The translations under genes and the position numbers were made by a program. 34,686 nucleotides of DNA from JAQVSH01 sp964349835 (GTDB lineage: Bacteria > Bacteroidota > Bacteroidia > Bacteroidales > UBA4181), in assembly GCA_964349835.1 (NCBI GenBank), contig CAYGID010000017.1, positions 1 through 34,686 of the forward strand. Reading direction: 5' to 3'. Below are positions 1-8,756 of this stretch, one piece after another (position 1 is the stretch's first letter; each line of letters starts with the position of its first letter). The notes under the pieces are model-generated. The model searched no databases. It was given only the letters and a program-made list of their open reading frames with translations, and was not told the origin of the DNA.

Positions 1-930
1 CTAAGCCGGCAGGAGTATACGGCCCGCATTAACCGGGTGATGGACTATGTTGGCCAAAACATTGAGAAGCCGGTCGATCTCTCTGAGATGGCGCGGATTG
101 CCGCATTCTCTCCTTACCATTTTCACCGGATCTTCACCTATATCGTGGGCGAAACCCCGAACGGTTTTGTGTCGCGCATTAAATTGGAAAAGGCGGCGCA
201 GCTGTTGCACGATTGCCCCCGTACAGCCGTGAGTGAGATTGCCTTTCAGTGCGGATTTAGCAGTATCTCGTCGTTCAGCCGGGCTTTTACGGGATTCTTT
301 GGGGTCAGCGCCTCGGTTTTCAGGCAACAGGCAAAGGCAATCTATGTAAAAGATGGCGTTAGATATAGCAAGAATTGCCAACCAATGCGCAAGATTGGAA
401 AACAGTTTCGGCAGGTGAACGAGCAATTTTGCAGTGTCGAACTTAAACAATTATTGATTATGGACACCAAAATTACAGTGAAAGAGATGCCGGCCATGAA
501 CCTGATCTACTGCCGCCACATGGGGGCTTTTAACCAAATCGGGCAGGCATACGAAAAGTTATTTGCGTGGGCCGGTCCCCGCGGGTTAGTATCGCCCGAT
601 ACCAAAACCGTAACGGTGTATCACGACGACCCCTCTATTACCAGCGTTGAAAAGGTGCGGCAGGATGCCAGCCTTATTGTGGAGGGTGATGTGAAGGTGG
701 AGGGCGAGATTGGGAAGTTTGCGCTCCCCGGAGGTCGATATGCGGTGGGTCGGTTCGAGCTGAAAGAGACTGATTTTGAGCAGGCCTGGAATACGATGTG
801 CGCCTGGCTTACCAACAGTGGATTCCAGCCGGGCGAGGGATGTACCTATGAATTGTACCACAACCACTATTCCGAAGCCGAAGAACACCGCTTTATTGTG
901 GATATCTGCATCCCGGTGAAACCGCTCTGA
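1..930 (+). CDS. AraC-family regulator with GyrI-like effector domain (5' end off window)
   Basis: The reading frame is open from base 1 (LSRQEYTARINRVMDYVG), so the true start lies left of the window; the GTG at 37 and ATG at 40 are probably internal. The first ~100 residues hold the two helix-turn-helix motifs of an AraC DNA-binding domain (SPYHFHRIF, then IAFQCGFSSISSFSRAF). From about residue 155 to the end is a GyrI-like (SOUL/BacR-type) ligand-binding domain, with the typical run of GGRYAVGRFEL and a final FIVDICIPV strand. AraC-GyrI proteins usually act as one-component regulators that bind small hydrophobic or cationic compounds through the C-terminal domain. The target genes are not evident; the next gene is cut off by a strong terminator. 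Family assignment is firm, ligand unknown. Confidence 0.9.
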   Translation, partial: LSRQEYTARINRVMDYVGQNIEKPVDLSEMARIAAFSPYHFHRIFTYIVGETPNGFVSRIKLEKAAQLLHDCPRTAVSEIAFQCGFSSISSFSRAFTGFFGVSASVFRQQAKAIYVKDGVRYSKNCQPMRKIGKQFRQVNEQFCSVELKQLLIMDTKITVKEMPAMNLIYCRHMGAFNQIGQAYEKLFAWAGPRGLVSPDTKTVTVYHDDPSITSVEKVRQDASLIVEGDVKVEGEIGKFALPGGRYAVGRFELKETDFEQAWNTMCAWLTNSGFQPGEGCTYELYHNHYSEAEEHRFIVDICIPVKPL

Positions 931-955
931 TTTGAATTTTTAGGGCATACCCGGT

Positions 956-1010
956 AATACAACAAAAAAAAGAGGCTATCGGAGGATAGTCCCTTTTTTT
1001 CTGTTGTATT
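956..1010. terminator. Bidirectional intrinsic terminator
   Basis: A long inverted repeat has arms at about 956-980 and 985-1010 and a GGAG loop near 981-984. The outer 9 bases (AATACAACA / TGTTGTATT) pair perfectly and the inner GGCTATC/GATAGTCC arms pair with one or two mismatches. An A-tract on the left and a T-tract on the right give a U-run in either direction. It lies 25 bases after the AraC-GyrI stop and before the glycosyltransferase start, so it should isolate the two genes. Confidence 0.8.
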
Positions 1011-1068
1011 TTCGTTTTTCTAACAAAAGGTGTTCCGAATAACAAACACCTGCTTAATAGGTTATGGT

Positions 1069-2712
1069 ATGGAAACATGGGCTCGCAAGTTGGCGTCGAA
1101 AAGTGATCTCCCCTTTTTATTACTATTTGGACTGGCCGCTCTCTATTATCTCTATCATCTGGGGTTTGATGATTTGTGGAGCGATGAAATCTACACGCTT
1201 ACTATGATCGAGGGCCCTCTTTGGGAACTGCCTGCCAAGTTGCGAAACGATCTCCACCCCCCTTTGTACTATGCGGGTCTCAAGTTGTTTTCGGCTGTGG
1301 CCGGAAAAAGTGCCTTTTCGTTGCGCCTCTTCTCGGTGATGGCTCTGCTGCTTACCCTGTTGCTGGGTTACTATGCCGGGCAGAGGGTATTCGGAAAAAA
1401 GGGAGCCTTCTACTTCTGCCTGATGATGATTGCGCTTCCTATGCCGGTAATCTTTTCGCATCAGGCAAGGATGTACACTTGGGCTGCCTTTTCGGTAACC
1501 GGCCTTTTCGTCTGCGCGCTGCGCTATTTGCAAACCGGAACTCGTCGCGACCTGCTTTTCCTCTTCGTGTTTACACTGATGGCCATGTATATGCACTACT
1601 ATAGTCTGGCAGCGGCCTTTATTGCCAATGTGATGGTGTTTGGATTAATGGTGAATGGTAAATGGTTAGTGGTTAATGGTAAATGGTTAATGGTTAATGA
1701 AAAAGAGAAGGGTGAACGGTTAATGGTGAATGGTGAACGGTTAATGGTGAATGGGAAAGACCATGTATATGCGATGGGGGTTGCGGCGGTTCTTTATCTG
1801 CCTTGGTTGTGGTGGGTGGAGGTGCAGGTGAATAAGGTGCAGCAGGCATTTTGGGCACCGGAGGTGAGTGTTGCTACGCTCCTCTCCTGCTTTGGCGCTC
1901 CCTTTAGCGAGCCGTACAGAACTACGTGGCAGGCCTATGCCCTGATGGCTCTCTGTTGGGGTTTGACGGGGTTTGCTCTCTATCGCAGTTTTTCGCCATG
2001 GTTTACCGGGCAACGATCGCTACATCCGCAGGCTTCGCTCAATCCGCAGGCTTCGCTCAATGGGGAGCGATGGCTTAATGGGCATAGGCGGGCTGTCCGG
2101 ATGGCGGTGGGGCTGTTTGCGGGCACCCTCTTGTTGGTTACCGCCATTTCGCTGGTATCGCAATCAATTCTCTTTTCGCGCTATGTGATGGCTATTGTGA
2201 TGCTACCGGCGGTTCCGGTTGCCATTTTACTGGCCAACCTGCATAACAGGTGGGTTGCCCGCGCTTTGGCGGCTCTGATCCTGGTACTGGGGGTAAGTGT
2301 CTCCTCTACGGTTTTCACCTTCTCGTATGGGCCGTACAAGCAGGCCGTAAACTACATCGGCCAAACCTATCCCGAGGTGAAAAAGGTGGTGCATATTGCC
2401 GAAATTACGGCCGGCCCCATGCTCCACTACAATGGCAATAGCGCGCTGCAGCACTGCTGGTTAAAGGCAAAGATGTCGAATGTGGATGCCTTTACCGGAA
2501 TTCGGCAGTATAACCGGCCCCAGGAGTTTCTGCAGCCCGGCGAAACCTTTCTGGTTGCGCAGTTCAATACACTGGCCCTCAACGCAGAGAATCTCGATCT
2601 GCTGCTGTCACAGTCGGAGCTGTTGCAAACCGATACCGTAGTTAACCATAAAGTAGAGAGCCCTAATCGTATTCTGCTCTACCTGCTACAATACAAGGCA
2701 GATATACCATAA
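1069..2712 (+). CDS. GT39/PMT_2-like membrane glycosyltransferase with in-frame repeat insertions
   Basis: An integral membrane protein of about 547 residues. The N-terminal half shows the pattern of lipid-phosphate-sugar-dependent glycosyltransferases (GT39, ArnT/PMT_2 type): a WSDEIYT acidic motif in the first periplasmic loop, then HPPLYY, and QARMYTW after the third or fourth helix. About ten hydrophobic segments follow and a soluble C-terminal tail closes the protein. The start at ATG 1069 is preferred to the in-frame GTG at 1030 because it places a short polar stretch before the first membrane helix. Two low-complexity in-frame repeats interrupt it, at 1645-1758 and 2024-2059, both in predicted loops. 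The acceptor and sugar cannot be told. It is not obviously tied to the downstream cysteine genes, which have their own promoter. Confidence 0.85.
   Translation: METWARKLASKSDLPFLLLFGLAALYYLYHLGFDDLWSDEIYTLTMIEGPLWELPAKLRNDLHPPLYYAGLKLFSAVAGKSAFSLRLFSVMALLLTLLLGYYAGQRVFGKKGAFYFCLMMIALPMPVIFSHQARMYTWAAFSVTGLFVCALRYLQTGTRRDLLFLFVFTLMAMYMHYYSLAAAFIANVMVFGLMVNGKWLVVNGKWLMVNEKEKGERLMVNGERLMVNGKDHVYAMGVAAVLYLPWLWWVEVQVNKVQQAFWAPEVSVATLLSCFGAPFSEPYRTTWQAYALMALCWGLTGFALYRSFSPWFTGQRSLHPQASLNPQASLNGERWLNGHRRAVRMAVGLFAGTLLLVTAISLVSQSILFSRYVMAIVMLPAVPVAILLANLHNRWVARALAALILVLGVSVSSTVFTFSYGPYKQAVNYIGQTYPEVKKVVHIAEITAGPMLHYNGNSALQHCWLKAKMSNVDAFTGIRQYNRPQEFLQPGETFLVAQFNTLALNAENLDLLLSQSELLQTDTVVNHKVESPNRILLYLLQYKADIP
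1645..1758 (+). repeat. 21-bp in-frame tandem repeat in the glycosyltransferase gene
   Basis: Five imperfect copies of a 21-base unit starting TTAATGGTGAATGGTAAATG are present; the third copy carries 12 extra bases. Each unit is a whole number of codons and encodes a heptad such as LMVNGKW, LVVNGKW or LMVNGER, so the reading frame is kept. The segment falls in a loop between membrane helices and has no counterpart in ordinary GT39 proteins. Confidence 0.9.
2024..2059 (+). repeat. 18-bp in-frame tandem repeat in the glycosyltransferase gene
   Basis: Two perfect copies of ATCCGCAGGCTTCGCTCA (2024-2041 and 2042-2059) are followed by a degenerate stretch to about 2080. They encode HPQASLNPQASLNGERWLNG, in frame. 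The unit differs from the repeat at 1645-1758, although the tail (NGERWLNG) resembles it. Confidence 0.85.
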
Positions 2713-2720
2713 ACGTGGTA

Positions 2721-2750
2721 TTGATTGTATTTCAGACACTTGTACCTTTG
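2721..2750 (+). promoter_or_regulatory. Bacteroidota-type promoter for the CBS/CGL/Cus run
   Basis: TACCTTTG at 2743-2750 matches the -7 consensus TAnnTTTG of the Bacteroidota primary sigma factor. TTG at 2721-2723, 19 bases upstream, is a reasonable -33 element. The ATG of the next gene lies 50 bases downstream. Confidence 0.6.
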
Positions 2751-2800
2751 CAAAAGAATTCTTCACGTGGGTGAAGGCGTAAATTTTATCGTGCAAAAGT

Positions 2801-3796
2801 ATGGAGCATTCAGTGCTGAAGTTGATTGGCAATACCCCTTTGGTTCAACTGCACAACATCGACACCGGATTGTGCAACCTCTATGTAAAACTGGAAAGTG
2901 CCAATCCGGGGGGATCCATTAAAGACCGGATTGGGCTTTCGATGATTGCCGACGCGGAACGGTCGGGTCGCATTAAGGCGGGATCGGTGTTGGTGGAGGC
3001 CACTGCCGGAAATACCGGATCGGCTCTGGCATTGGTTGCGGCGCTAAAAGGATACAAACTGATTTTGGTGATTCCCGATAAGATGAGCGGAGAAAAAATT
3101 TGCCATTTGCGTGCCATGGGGGCTGAGGTGATCATGACCCGCTCGGATGTGGCAAAAGGGCACCCTGAATATTATCAGGATATGGCCGAACGAATTGCCG
3201 GAGAGACCCCAAACGCATTCTATGTAAATCAATTTGAGAATGAGGCCAATCCTCTGGCCCATGAAACCACTACCGGTCCCGAAATTTTCCGTCAACTGGA
3301 GGGCAAAGTCGATGCCGTGGTGTGCGGCATCGGATCGTCGGGGACACTCACAGGATTAACCCGATTCTTTCGGAAGGCGAAACCCGATGTAGAGATGGTT
3401 GTCGCCGATCCGAAAGGGTCGGTCATTGCAGATTATCTTACAAAAGGATCGTTTGGCGAGGCAGGATCGTGGTATGTCGAAGGCATCGGAGAGGACTTTA
3501 TTCCCCACATTGCCGATTTTTCTATGACCAAAAAGGTCTATACACTTACCGATATGGAGAGTTTTGCAGCGGCTCGGGAGCTGTTGCGATACGAAGGCAT
3601 TTTGGCCGGATCATCTTCGGGAACCCTGTTGGCTGCAGCCCTCAAATATTGCCGGGAGCAGCAGCACCCCAAAAACGTGGTCACCTTTGTGTGCGACAGT
3701 GGGAGTAAATATCTATCAAAAGTATATAACGACCACTGGTTACGTGACCACGGTTTCCAAGAGTTGATCGAAAATAACCCAAGGAAGAGTCCGTAG
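2801..3796 (+). CDS. Cystathionine beta-synthase-like PLP enzyme (cysteine synthase family)
   Basis: A fold-type II PLP enzyme of 331 residues. K41 in GGSIKDR is the Schiff-base lysine, EATAGNTG is the substrate loop, and GIGSSGT binds the PLP phosphate. The text ADPKGSVI near the active site and the GHPEYYQD segment resemble bacterial cystathionine beta-synthases rather than classic CysK (which has EP..SP at that point). It has no C-terminal CBS/Bateman domains, as in many bacterial forms. It probably condenses serine (or O-acetylserine) with homocysteine to give cystathionine, the first step of reverse transsulfuration, but cysteine synthase activity cannot be excluded. The partner gamma-lyase gene follows after 54 bases, which supports the transsulfuration reading. 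Confidence 0.85.
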   Translation: MEHSVLKLIGNTPLVQLHNIDTGLCNLYVKLESANPGGSIKDRIGLSMIADAERSGRIKAGSVLVEATAGNTGSALALVAALKGYKLILVIPDKMSGEKICHLRAMGAEVIMTRSDVAKGHPEYYQDMAERIAGETPNAFYVNQFENEANPLAHETTTGPEIFRQLEGKVDAVVCGIGSSGTLTGLTRFFRKAKPDVEMVVADPKGSVIADYLTKGSFGEAGSWYVEGIGEDFIPHIADFSMTKKVYTLTDMESFAAARELLRYEGILAGSSSGTLLAAALKYCREQQHPKNVVTFVCDSGSKYLSKVYNDHWLRDHGFQELIENNPRKSP

Positions 3797-3850
3797 GATT
3801 CATTACCCAATTTTATCTAATAGAATAACTGAACCTAAACAGAACGCAAT

Positions 3851-4990
3851 ATGAAATTCGCAACGAAGTCAATCCATGCGGGGCAGGATCCCGACACAAC
3901 TACCGGAGCGGTAACTATACCCATCTATCAAACCTCCACCTATCGCCAGGAGGCCATTAACCAACATAAGGGATTCGAATATTCCCGCACTGGTAACCCC
4001 ACACGTCAGGCGCTGGAGACGTGCCTGGCAGCGCTCGAAAACGGACGGTACGGGCTTGCTTTTGCCTCGGGCCTGGCAGCTGAGCATGCCGTGCTTTCGA
4101 CGCTCAAACCCGGCGATCATGTGGTAGCGGCCGAGGATATGTACGGGGGAACCTATAGATTGTTTGAGCAGGTGTTCAAGCCCTATGGCATTCGCTTTTC
4201 GTATGTAGGCGGCAATTCGGTAGAATTTGCAAAGGCGCTGCTTCCCGAAACCCGACTCTTCTGGATAGAGTCGCCCACCAATCCGTTATTGCGCATTGTC
4301 GATATTGCGGAGGTTTCGGGAATAGCTCACCGCAATGGGGTAAAGGTGGTAGTCGACAATACGTTTGCCTCACCCTATTTTCAACAGCCTCTGGAGTTGG
4401 GTGCCGATCTGGTGGTTCACAGTACCACCAAATATATTGGCGGACACTCCGATCTGGTTGGTGGTGCCCTCGTTGTAAATAACGAAGATTGGTACACCCG
4501 ATTGCAGTTTCTGCAGAATGCCACGGGAGCCATTGCAGGGCCGTTCGACAGCTGGTTGATGTTGCGGGGAATCAAAACGTTGGCAATCCGGATGAAGCAG
4601 CACCAGGAGAACGCACTGACCGTGGCCCGGTTTCTGGAGCAACATAGCAGGGTTTCGGGGGTCTACTATCCAGGATTAGCGTCGCATCCCGATCATCTGC
4701 TTGCCACAAAACAGATGTCGGGGTACAGTGGCATGATCTCATTCCGATTACATAATGGCACCCGAAACAGCGCCAACGAGCTGTTCAGAAAACTCAACGT
4801 CGTATCGTTGGCCGAAAGTCTGGGCGGGGTCGAATCGCTGATCTGTTATCCGTCGGCAATGACCCACGGCTCTATTCCTGAAACACTCAGACAAGCCATC
4901 GGGGTTACCGACGATCTGATCCGACTTTCGGTGGGGTTAGAAGATGTCGACGACCTGATTGCCGATCTGGCACAGGCACTCGATGCCTGA
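3851..4990 (+). CDS. Cystathionine gamma-lyase/synthase-family PLP enzyme
   Basis: Full-length (379 residues) Cys/Met-metabolism PLP enzyme. Visible marks are YSRTGNPTR (phosphate-binding Tyr and Arg of the neighbouring subunit), the glycine-rich ASGLAA segment, DNTFASPYFQQP, and K194 in HSTTKYIGGHSD, the PLP lysine. The C-terminal SLGGVESL and THGSIPE segments are typical of MetB/MetC/CGL. Residue motifs alone do not separate gamma-lyase from gamma-synthase. Placement directly after a CBS-like gene argues for lyase: cystathionine to cysteine, 2-oxobutyrate and ammonia. Like its partner it could also release hydrogen sulfide from cysteine. Only 30 bases separate it from the cusA-like gene. 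Confidence 0.88.
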   Translation: MKFATKSIHAGQDPDTTTGAVTIPIYQTSTYRQEAINQHKGFEYSRTGNPTRQALETCLAALENGRYGLAFASGLAAEHAVLSTLKPGDHVVAAEDMYGGTYRLFEQVFKPYGIRFSYVGGNSVEFAKALLPETRLFWIESPTNPLLRIVDIAEVSGIAHRNGVKVVVDNTFASPYFQQPLELGADLVVHSTTKYIGGHSDLVGGALVVNNEDWYTRLQFLQNATGAIAGPFDSWLMLRGIKTLAIRMKQHQENALTVARFLEQHSRVSGVYYPGLASHPDHLLATKQMSGYSGMISFRLHNGTRNSANELFRKLNVVSLAESLGGVESLICYPSAMTHGSIPETLRQAIGVTDDLIRLSVGLEDVDDLIADLAQALDA

Positions 4991-5020
4991 CGTTTCCGCT
5001 AACCACTTAATCATGGTGCC

Positions 5021-8000
5021 ATGAAGAGAGTAGTAGGCTATTTTCTGGAGAACCGACTGGTCTCCATGCTGCTTCTGGTAATTATTCTGGGCTGGGGCGT
5101 CTCTACAGCCCCCTTTAACTGGAATACCGGACTGTGGCCGCGCAATCCGGTACCGGTAGATGCCATCCCTGATATCGGTGAAAATCAACAAATTGTTGCC
5201 ACCGAATGGATGGGTCGTTCGCCAAAGGATATCCAGGAGCAGATCACCTATCCGTTGTCGGCCTCACTGTTGGGCATTCCGGGAGTAAAGAGCATCCGGA
5301 GCACCTCAATGTTTGGTATGTCGTTTATCTATATCATTTTTAACGACGACATTGAATTCTACTGGAGCCGTTCGCGCGTACTCGAAAAATTGAGTTCGCT
5401 TCCGCCGGGCACGCTGCCTCAGGGGGTGCGGCCGGCCCTGGGACCCGATGCCACGGCCCTGGGACAGATCTACTGGTACACCCTCGAAGGGCGTAATCCC
5501 GAAACCGGAAAACCTGCCGGAGGGTGGGATCCGGAGGAGTTGCGAACCATCCAGGAGTTCTATGTCCGCTATTCACTCTCGTCGGCCCAGGGGGTATCGG
5601 AAGTGGCATCTGTGGGAGGGTTTGTCAGGGAGTATCAGGTTGAGCTCAACCCCGATGCCATGCGGGCATTTAACCTCTCCATTATGGATGTGATGAATGC
5701 CGTGCAAAAGAGCAATCTCGATATCGGAGCGGAGACAGTCGAAATGAATCAGGTTGAGTACCTGATCAGGGGGTTGGGCTATATCAAACAGATCTCCGAC
5801 CTGGAGGAGGCTGTGGTTACCGTGCGTAACGGGGTACCTGTCACCCTGAAAGAGATAGCCTTTGTGACGCTTGGCCCGGCAACCCGCCGTGGCGGGCTCG
5901 ATAAAGAGGGGGTCGAAGCCGTAGGGGGCGTAGTGGTTGCCCGTTATGGTTCGAACCCGATGCAGGTGATTGAGCATGTAAAAGAGAAGATCGTGGAGAT
6001 GGAGGCAGGATTGCCTCAGAAAACGTTGCCCGACGGAACGGTGTCGAAAGTGACATTGGTTCCATTTTACGACCGGTCGGGGCTGATCAGGGAGACCATC
6101 GGCACGCTCGAGACAGCGCTGTCGCACGAAATTCTGATCTGCATTATTGTGGTGATTGTATTGATCTTTAACCTCAGGGCATCGATAGTGATCTCGGCCA
6201 TGCTACCCGTTATTGTACTGGCCACCTTCATCATTATGCGCTACACGGGAGTCGAAGCCAATATTGTGGCGCTATCGGGCATCGCCATCGCCATTGGGGT
6301 GATGGTCGATGTGGGGGTTGTCTTTGTGGAGAATATCATCCGAAATCTGGAGTTGGCAAAGGGCGAAGGCCCTATAACAGGAAGGGCGCTCTCCAACCTG
6401 ATTGGGAGAAGTGTTGGTGAGGTATCGGGGGCCGTCACTACGGCCATGCTTACCACCATTGTCAGTTTTCTTCCGGTCTTTGCACTGGAGGCCCAAGAGG
6501 GAAAGCTCTTCCATCCGTTGGCATATACCAAGACATTTGCTTTGATTGCCGCACTCATTCTGGGTCTTCTGCTCTTACCCACACTGGCCTATTTCGTCTT
6601 TTCGCGGAAAGTTCCTTCGCTTATTCCGGGTAATTATCGCGGCAATAAGAGCCCATTGGTGAAGAGACCTGTCAATATTGCGATTGTGCTGCTGGCAGCC
6701 ATCTGGTTTTTGACTGTCGAATGGCTGCCCATCGGGCCGCAAGCCTCTTTTCTCCAGAACCTGCTCTTTGTGGTGGTTGCTACAGGAGCCATTCTGGCGT
6801 TGTTATGGCTGCTGGTGGTCTATTACGAGCGTATTCTTCGATGGGCGCTTTCGCATCGGTGGCAATTCATCTCTATCCCGGCAATAACGCTCCTATTGGG
6901 GTTGGTTATATGGATCGGATTCGACAAAACTTTCGGATTTGCAGCCGGAACATTCGAATTTGCGGGCTGGAACAATATTCGGCAAACCCGCCTCTGGACA
7001 GCTGCAAGTCAACGCTTTCCGGGTATGGGAAAGGAGTTTATGCCCAGTCTGGACGAAGGGTCGTTTCTGTTGATGCCTACCAGTATGCCCCATACCGGTA
7101 TTGAGCAGAACTTGCAATTCATTGAGGCCCTCGATAAACGTATTTCGAACATTCCCGAAGTGGAGGTAACGGTGGGCAAATGGGGACGGGTCAATTCGGC
7201 ACTCGATCCGGCCCCGATCCAGATGTTCGAAAATACGATTAATTACCGCAGCGAATATCTGCTCAACGATGAGGGGAGGCGCCAACGGTTTGCTGTAAAC
7301 CGCAAGGGCGAGTTTCTGCTGAAGAACGGGGGTACCTATAGCCCGGAAGAGGGTTTTCGTCTGTTACCTTCCGACAGTCTGATTGCCGACAAACGCGGCA
7401 ACTATTACCGTCAATGGCGGCCCCACATCAAAAATAGAGACGACATCTGGCAGGAGATTGTGAATGTTTCGCATATGCCGGGACTCACCTCAGCGCCTAA
7501 ACTACAACCCATTGAGGCCCGACTGGTAATGCTCTCCACGGGTATGCGTGCCCCCATGGGGATTAAAGTTACCGGTCCCGATCCGGAGTCGATTGAGCAG
7601 GGTGGGAAGGCTTTAGAAATAGCACTGAAGGAGATTCCCTCCATTATCGCTTCGACCGTTTTTTACGATCGCGCGGTGGGAGCACCTTATCTGGAGATTG
7701 TGCTGAACCGCCGAAATATGGCACGGCACGGCCTCACGGTGGCCGACCTTCAGGAGGTGATCGGCGCTGCGGTGGGAGGCATGCCGCTAACCACCACTGT
7801 CGAAGGACGGGAACGTTTTGCGGTACGGCTAAGATACCCGAGGGAGTTGCGCGAAAATCCCGAAGCGCTTTCCAACCTGATTATCCCCACGGCCACAGGC
7901 GCACAAATTCCCTTAAAGGAGGTGGCAGATATCGAATATGCGCAGGGGGCGCAGATGATTCAGAGCGAAAATACCTTTATGACGGGCTACGTTATTTTCG

Positions 8001-8740
8001 ACAAAGTGGCCGGGAAAGCAGAGGTCGATGTGGTGAGAGAGGCCGATAAGATAATTCGGGCGCAACTGACATCAGGCACACTACAACTACCTATAGGGGT
8101 GAATTATACCTTTGCCGGCAACTATGCACAGCAGGAACGGGCAGCAAAGCGGTTGCTCATCATTATCCCCCTGAGTTTACTGGCCATCTTTTTGATTCTC
8201 TATTTTCAGTTCCAAACCGTCACCGCCTCCTTAATACACTTTTCGGGAGTATTTGTAGCCTTTGCGGGAGGGTTTATTCTGTTGTGGTTATACGGGGAGC
8301 CCTGGTTTATGAATTTTTCGGTGGGGGGCGAAAACATGCGCCACCTGTTCCAGATGCACACCATAAACCTGAGTATTGCCGTTTGGGTGGGATTCATTGC
8401 CCTGTTTGGGATTGCCACCAACGACGGGGTGTTAATGGGAACCTATATTCACGACACCTTTCTGGAACGAAATCCCCAAACCAAAGAGGAGATCAGGGAG
8501 GCGGTAATCCATGCCGGACTGCGGCGTGTTCGGCCGGCTGCCATGACCACAGCCACTACCCTTATCGCATTGCTGCCGGTACTTACCTCCACAGGCAAGG
8601 GAGCCGATATCATGGTTCCCATGGCCATTCCCACCTTCGGAGGCATGCTGATTCAATCCATGACCATGTTTGTGGTACCGGTATTCCAGTGTTGGTGGCG
8701 CGAAAGCGTCATCAAAAAATCGAGTCGGCAAAATGCGTAA
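5021..8740 (+). CDS. cusA: CusA/CzcA-type heavy-metal RND efflux pump
   Basis: Inner-membrane RND transporter of 1239 residues, well above the ~1040 of E. coli CusA. The ends match CusA (N-terminal PVDAIPDIGENQQIV; IAIAIGVMVDVGVVFVEN in TM4, where D430 is the expected proton-relay aspartate; TNDGVLMGTY in TM10-11). Extra length comes from an extended region after TM6 (about residues 545-660) and a periplasmic insertion around residues 740-810, both common in Bacteroidota versions. Methionines in LLMPTSMPHTG and VMLSTGMRAPMG lie where the CusA Cu(I)/Ag(I) methionine path runs, so copper or silver is the favoured substrate, though this is inferred. It works with the CusC- and CusB-like proteins encoded next, in an A-C-B order. 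Confidence 0.93.
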   Translation: MKRVVGYFLENRLVSMLLLVIILGWGVSTAPFNWNTGLWPRNPVPVDAIPDIGENQQIVATEWMGRSPKDIQEQITYPLSASLLGIPGVKSIRSTSMFGMSFIYIIFNDDIEFYWSRSRVLEKLSSLPPGTLPQGVRPALGPDATALGQIYWYTLEGRNPETGKPAGGWDPEELRTIQEFYVRYSLSSAQGVSEVASVGGFVREYQVELNPDAMRAFNLSIMDVMNAVQKSNLDIGAETVEMNQVEYLIRGLGYIKQISDLEEAVVTVRNGVPVTLKEIAFVTLGPATRRGGLDKEGVEAVGGVVVARYGSNPMQVIEHVKEKIVEMEAGLPQKTLPDGTVSKVTLVPFYDRSGLIRETIGTLETALSHEILICIIVVIVLIFNLRASIVISAMLPVIVLATFIIMRYTGVEANIVALSGIAIAIGVMVDVGVVFVENIIRNLELAKGEGPITGRALSNLIGRSVGEVSGAVTTAMLTTIVSFLPVFALEAQEGKLFHPLAYTKTFALIAALILGLLLLPTLAYFVFSRKVPSLIPGNYRGNKSPLVKRPVNIAIVLLAAIWFLTVEWLPIGPQASFLQNLLFVVVATGAILALLWLLVVYYERILRWALSHRWQFISIPAITLLLGLVIWIGFDKTFGFAAGTFEFAGWNNIRQTRLWTAASQRFPGMGKEFMPSLDEGSFLLMPTSMPHTGIEQNLQFIEALDKRISNIPEVEVTVGKWGRVNSALDPAPIQMFENTINYRSEYLLNDEGRRQRFAVNRKGEFLLKNGGTYSPEEGFRLLPSDSLIADKRGNYYRQWRPHIKNRDDIWQEIVNVSHMPGLTSAPKLQPIEARLVMLSTGMRAPMGIKVTGPDPESIEQGGKALEIALKEIPSIIASTVFYDRAVGAPYLEIVLNRRNMARHGLTVADLQEVIGAAVGGMPLTTTVEGRERFAVRLRYPRELRENPEALSNLIIPTATGAQIPLKEVADIEYAQGAQMIQSENTFMTGYVIFDKVAGKAEVDVVREADKIIRAQLTSGTLQLPIGVNYTFAGNYAQQERAAKRLLIIIPLSLLAIFLILYFQFQTVTASLIHFSGVFVAFAGGFILLWLYGEPWFMNFSVGGENMRHLFQMHTINLSIAVWVGFIALFGIATNDGVLMGTYIHDTFLERNPQTKEEIREAVIHAGLRRVRPAAMTTATTLIALLPVLTSTGKGADIMVPMAIPTFGGMLIQSMTMFVVPVFQCWWRESVIKKSSRQNA

Positions 8741-8756
8741 CCAAACCAATTGTACT

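Noticed and set aside
1030..1071. GTG 1030 as start of the glycosyltransferase
   Set aside because: The ATG at 1069 gives a better fit to a membrane-protein N-terminus; the extra 13 residues have no family match that I recognise.
1645..1758. Reading the repeats in the glycosyltransferase as a CRISPR-like array
   Set aside because: Units are contiguous without spacers, are in frame and encode a heptad.
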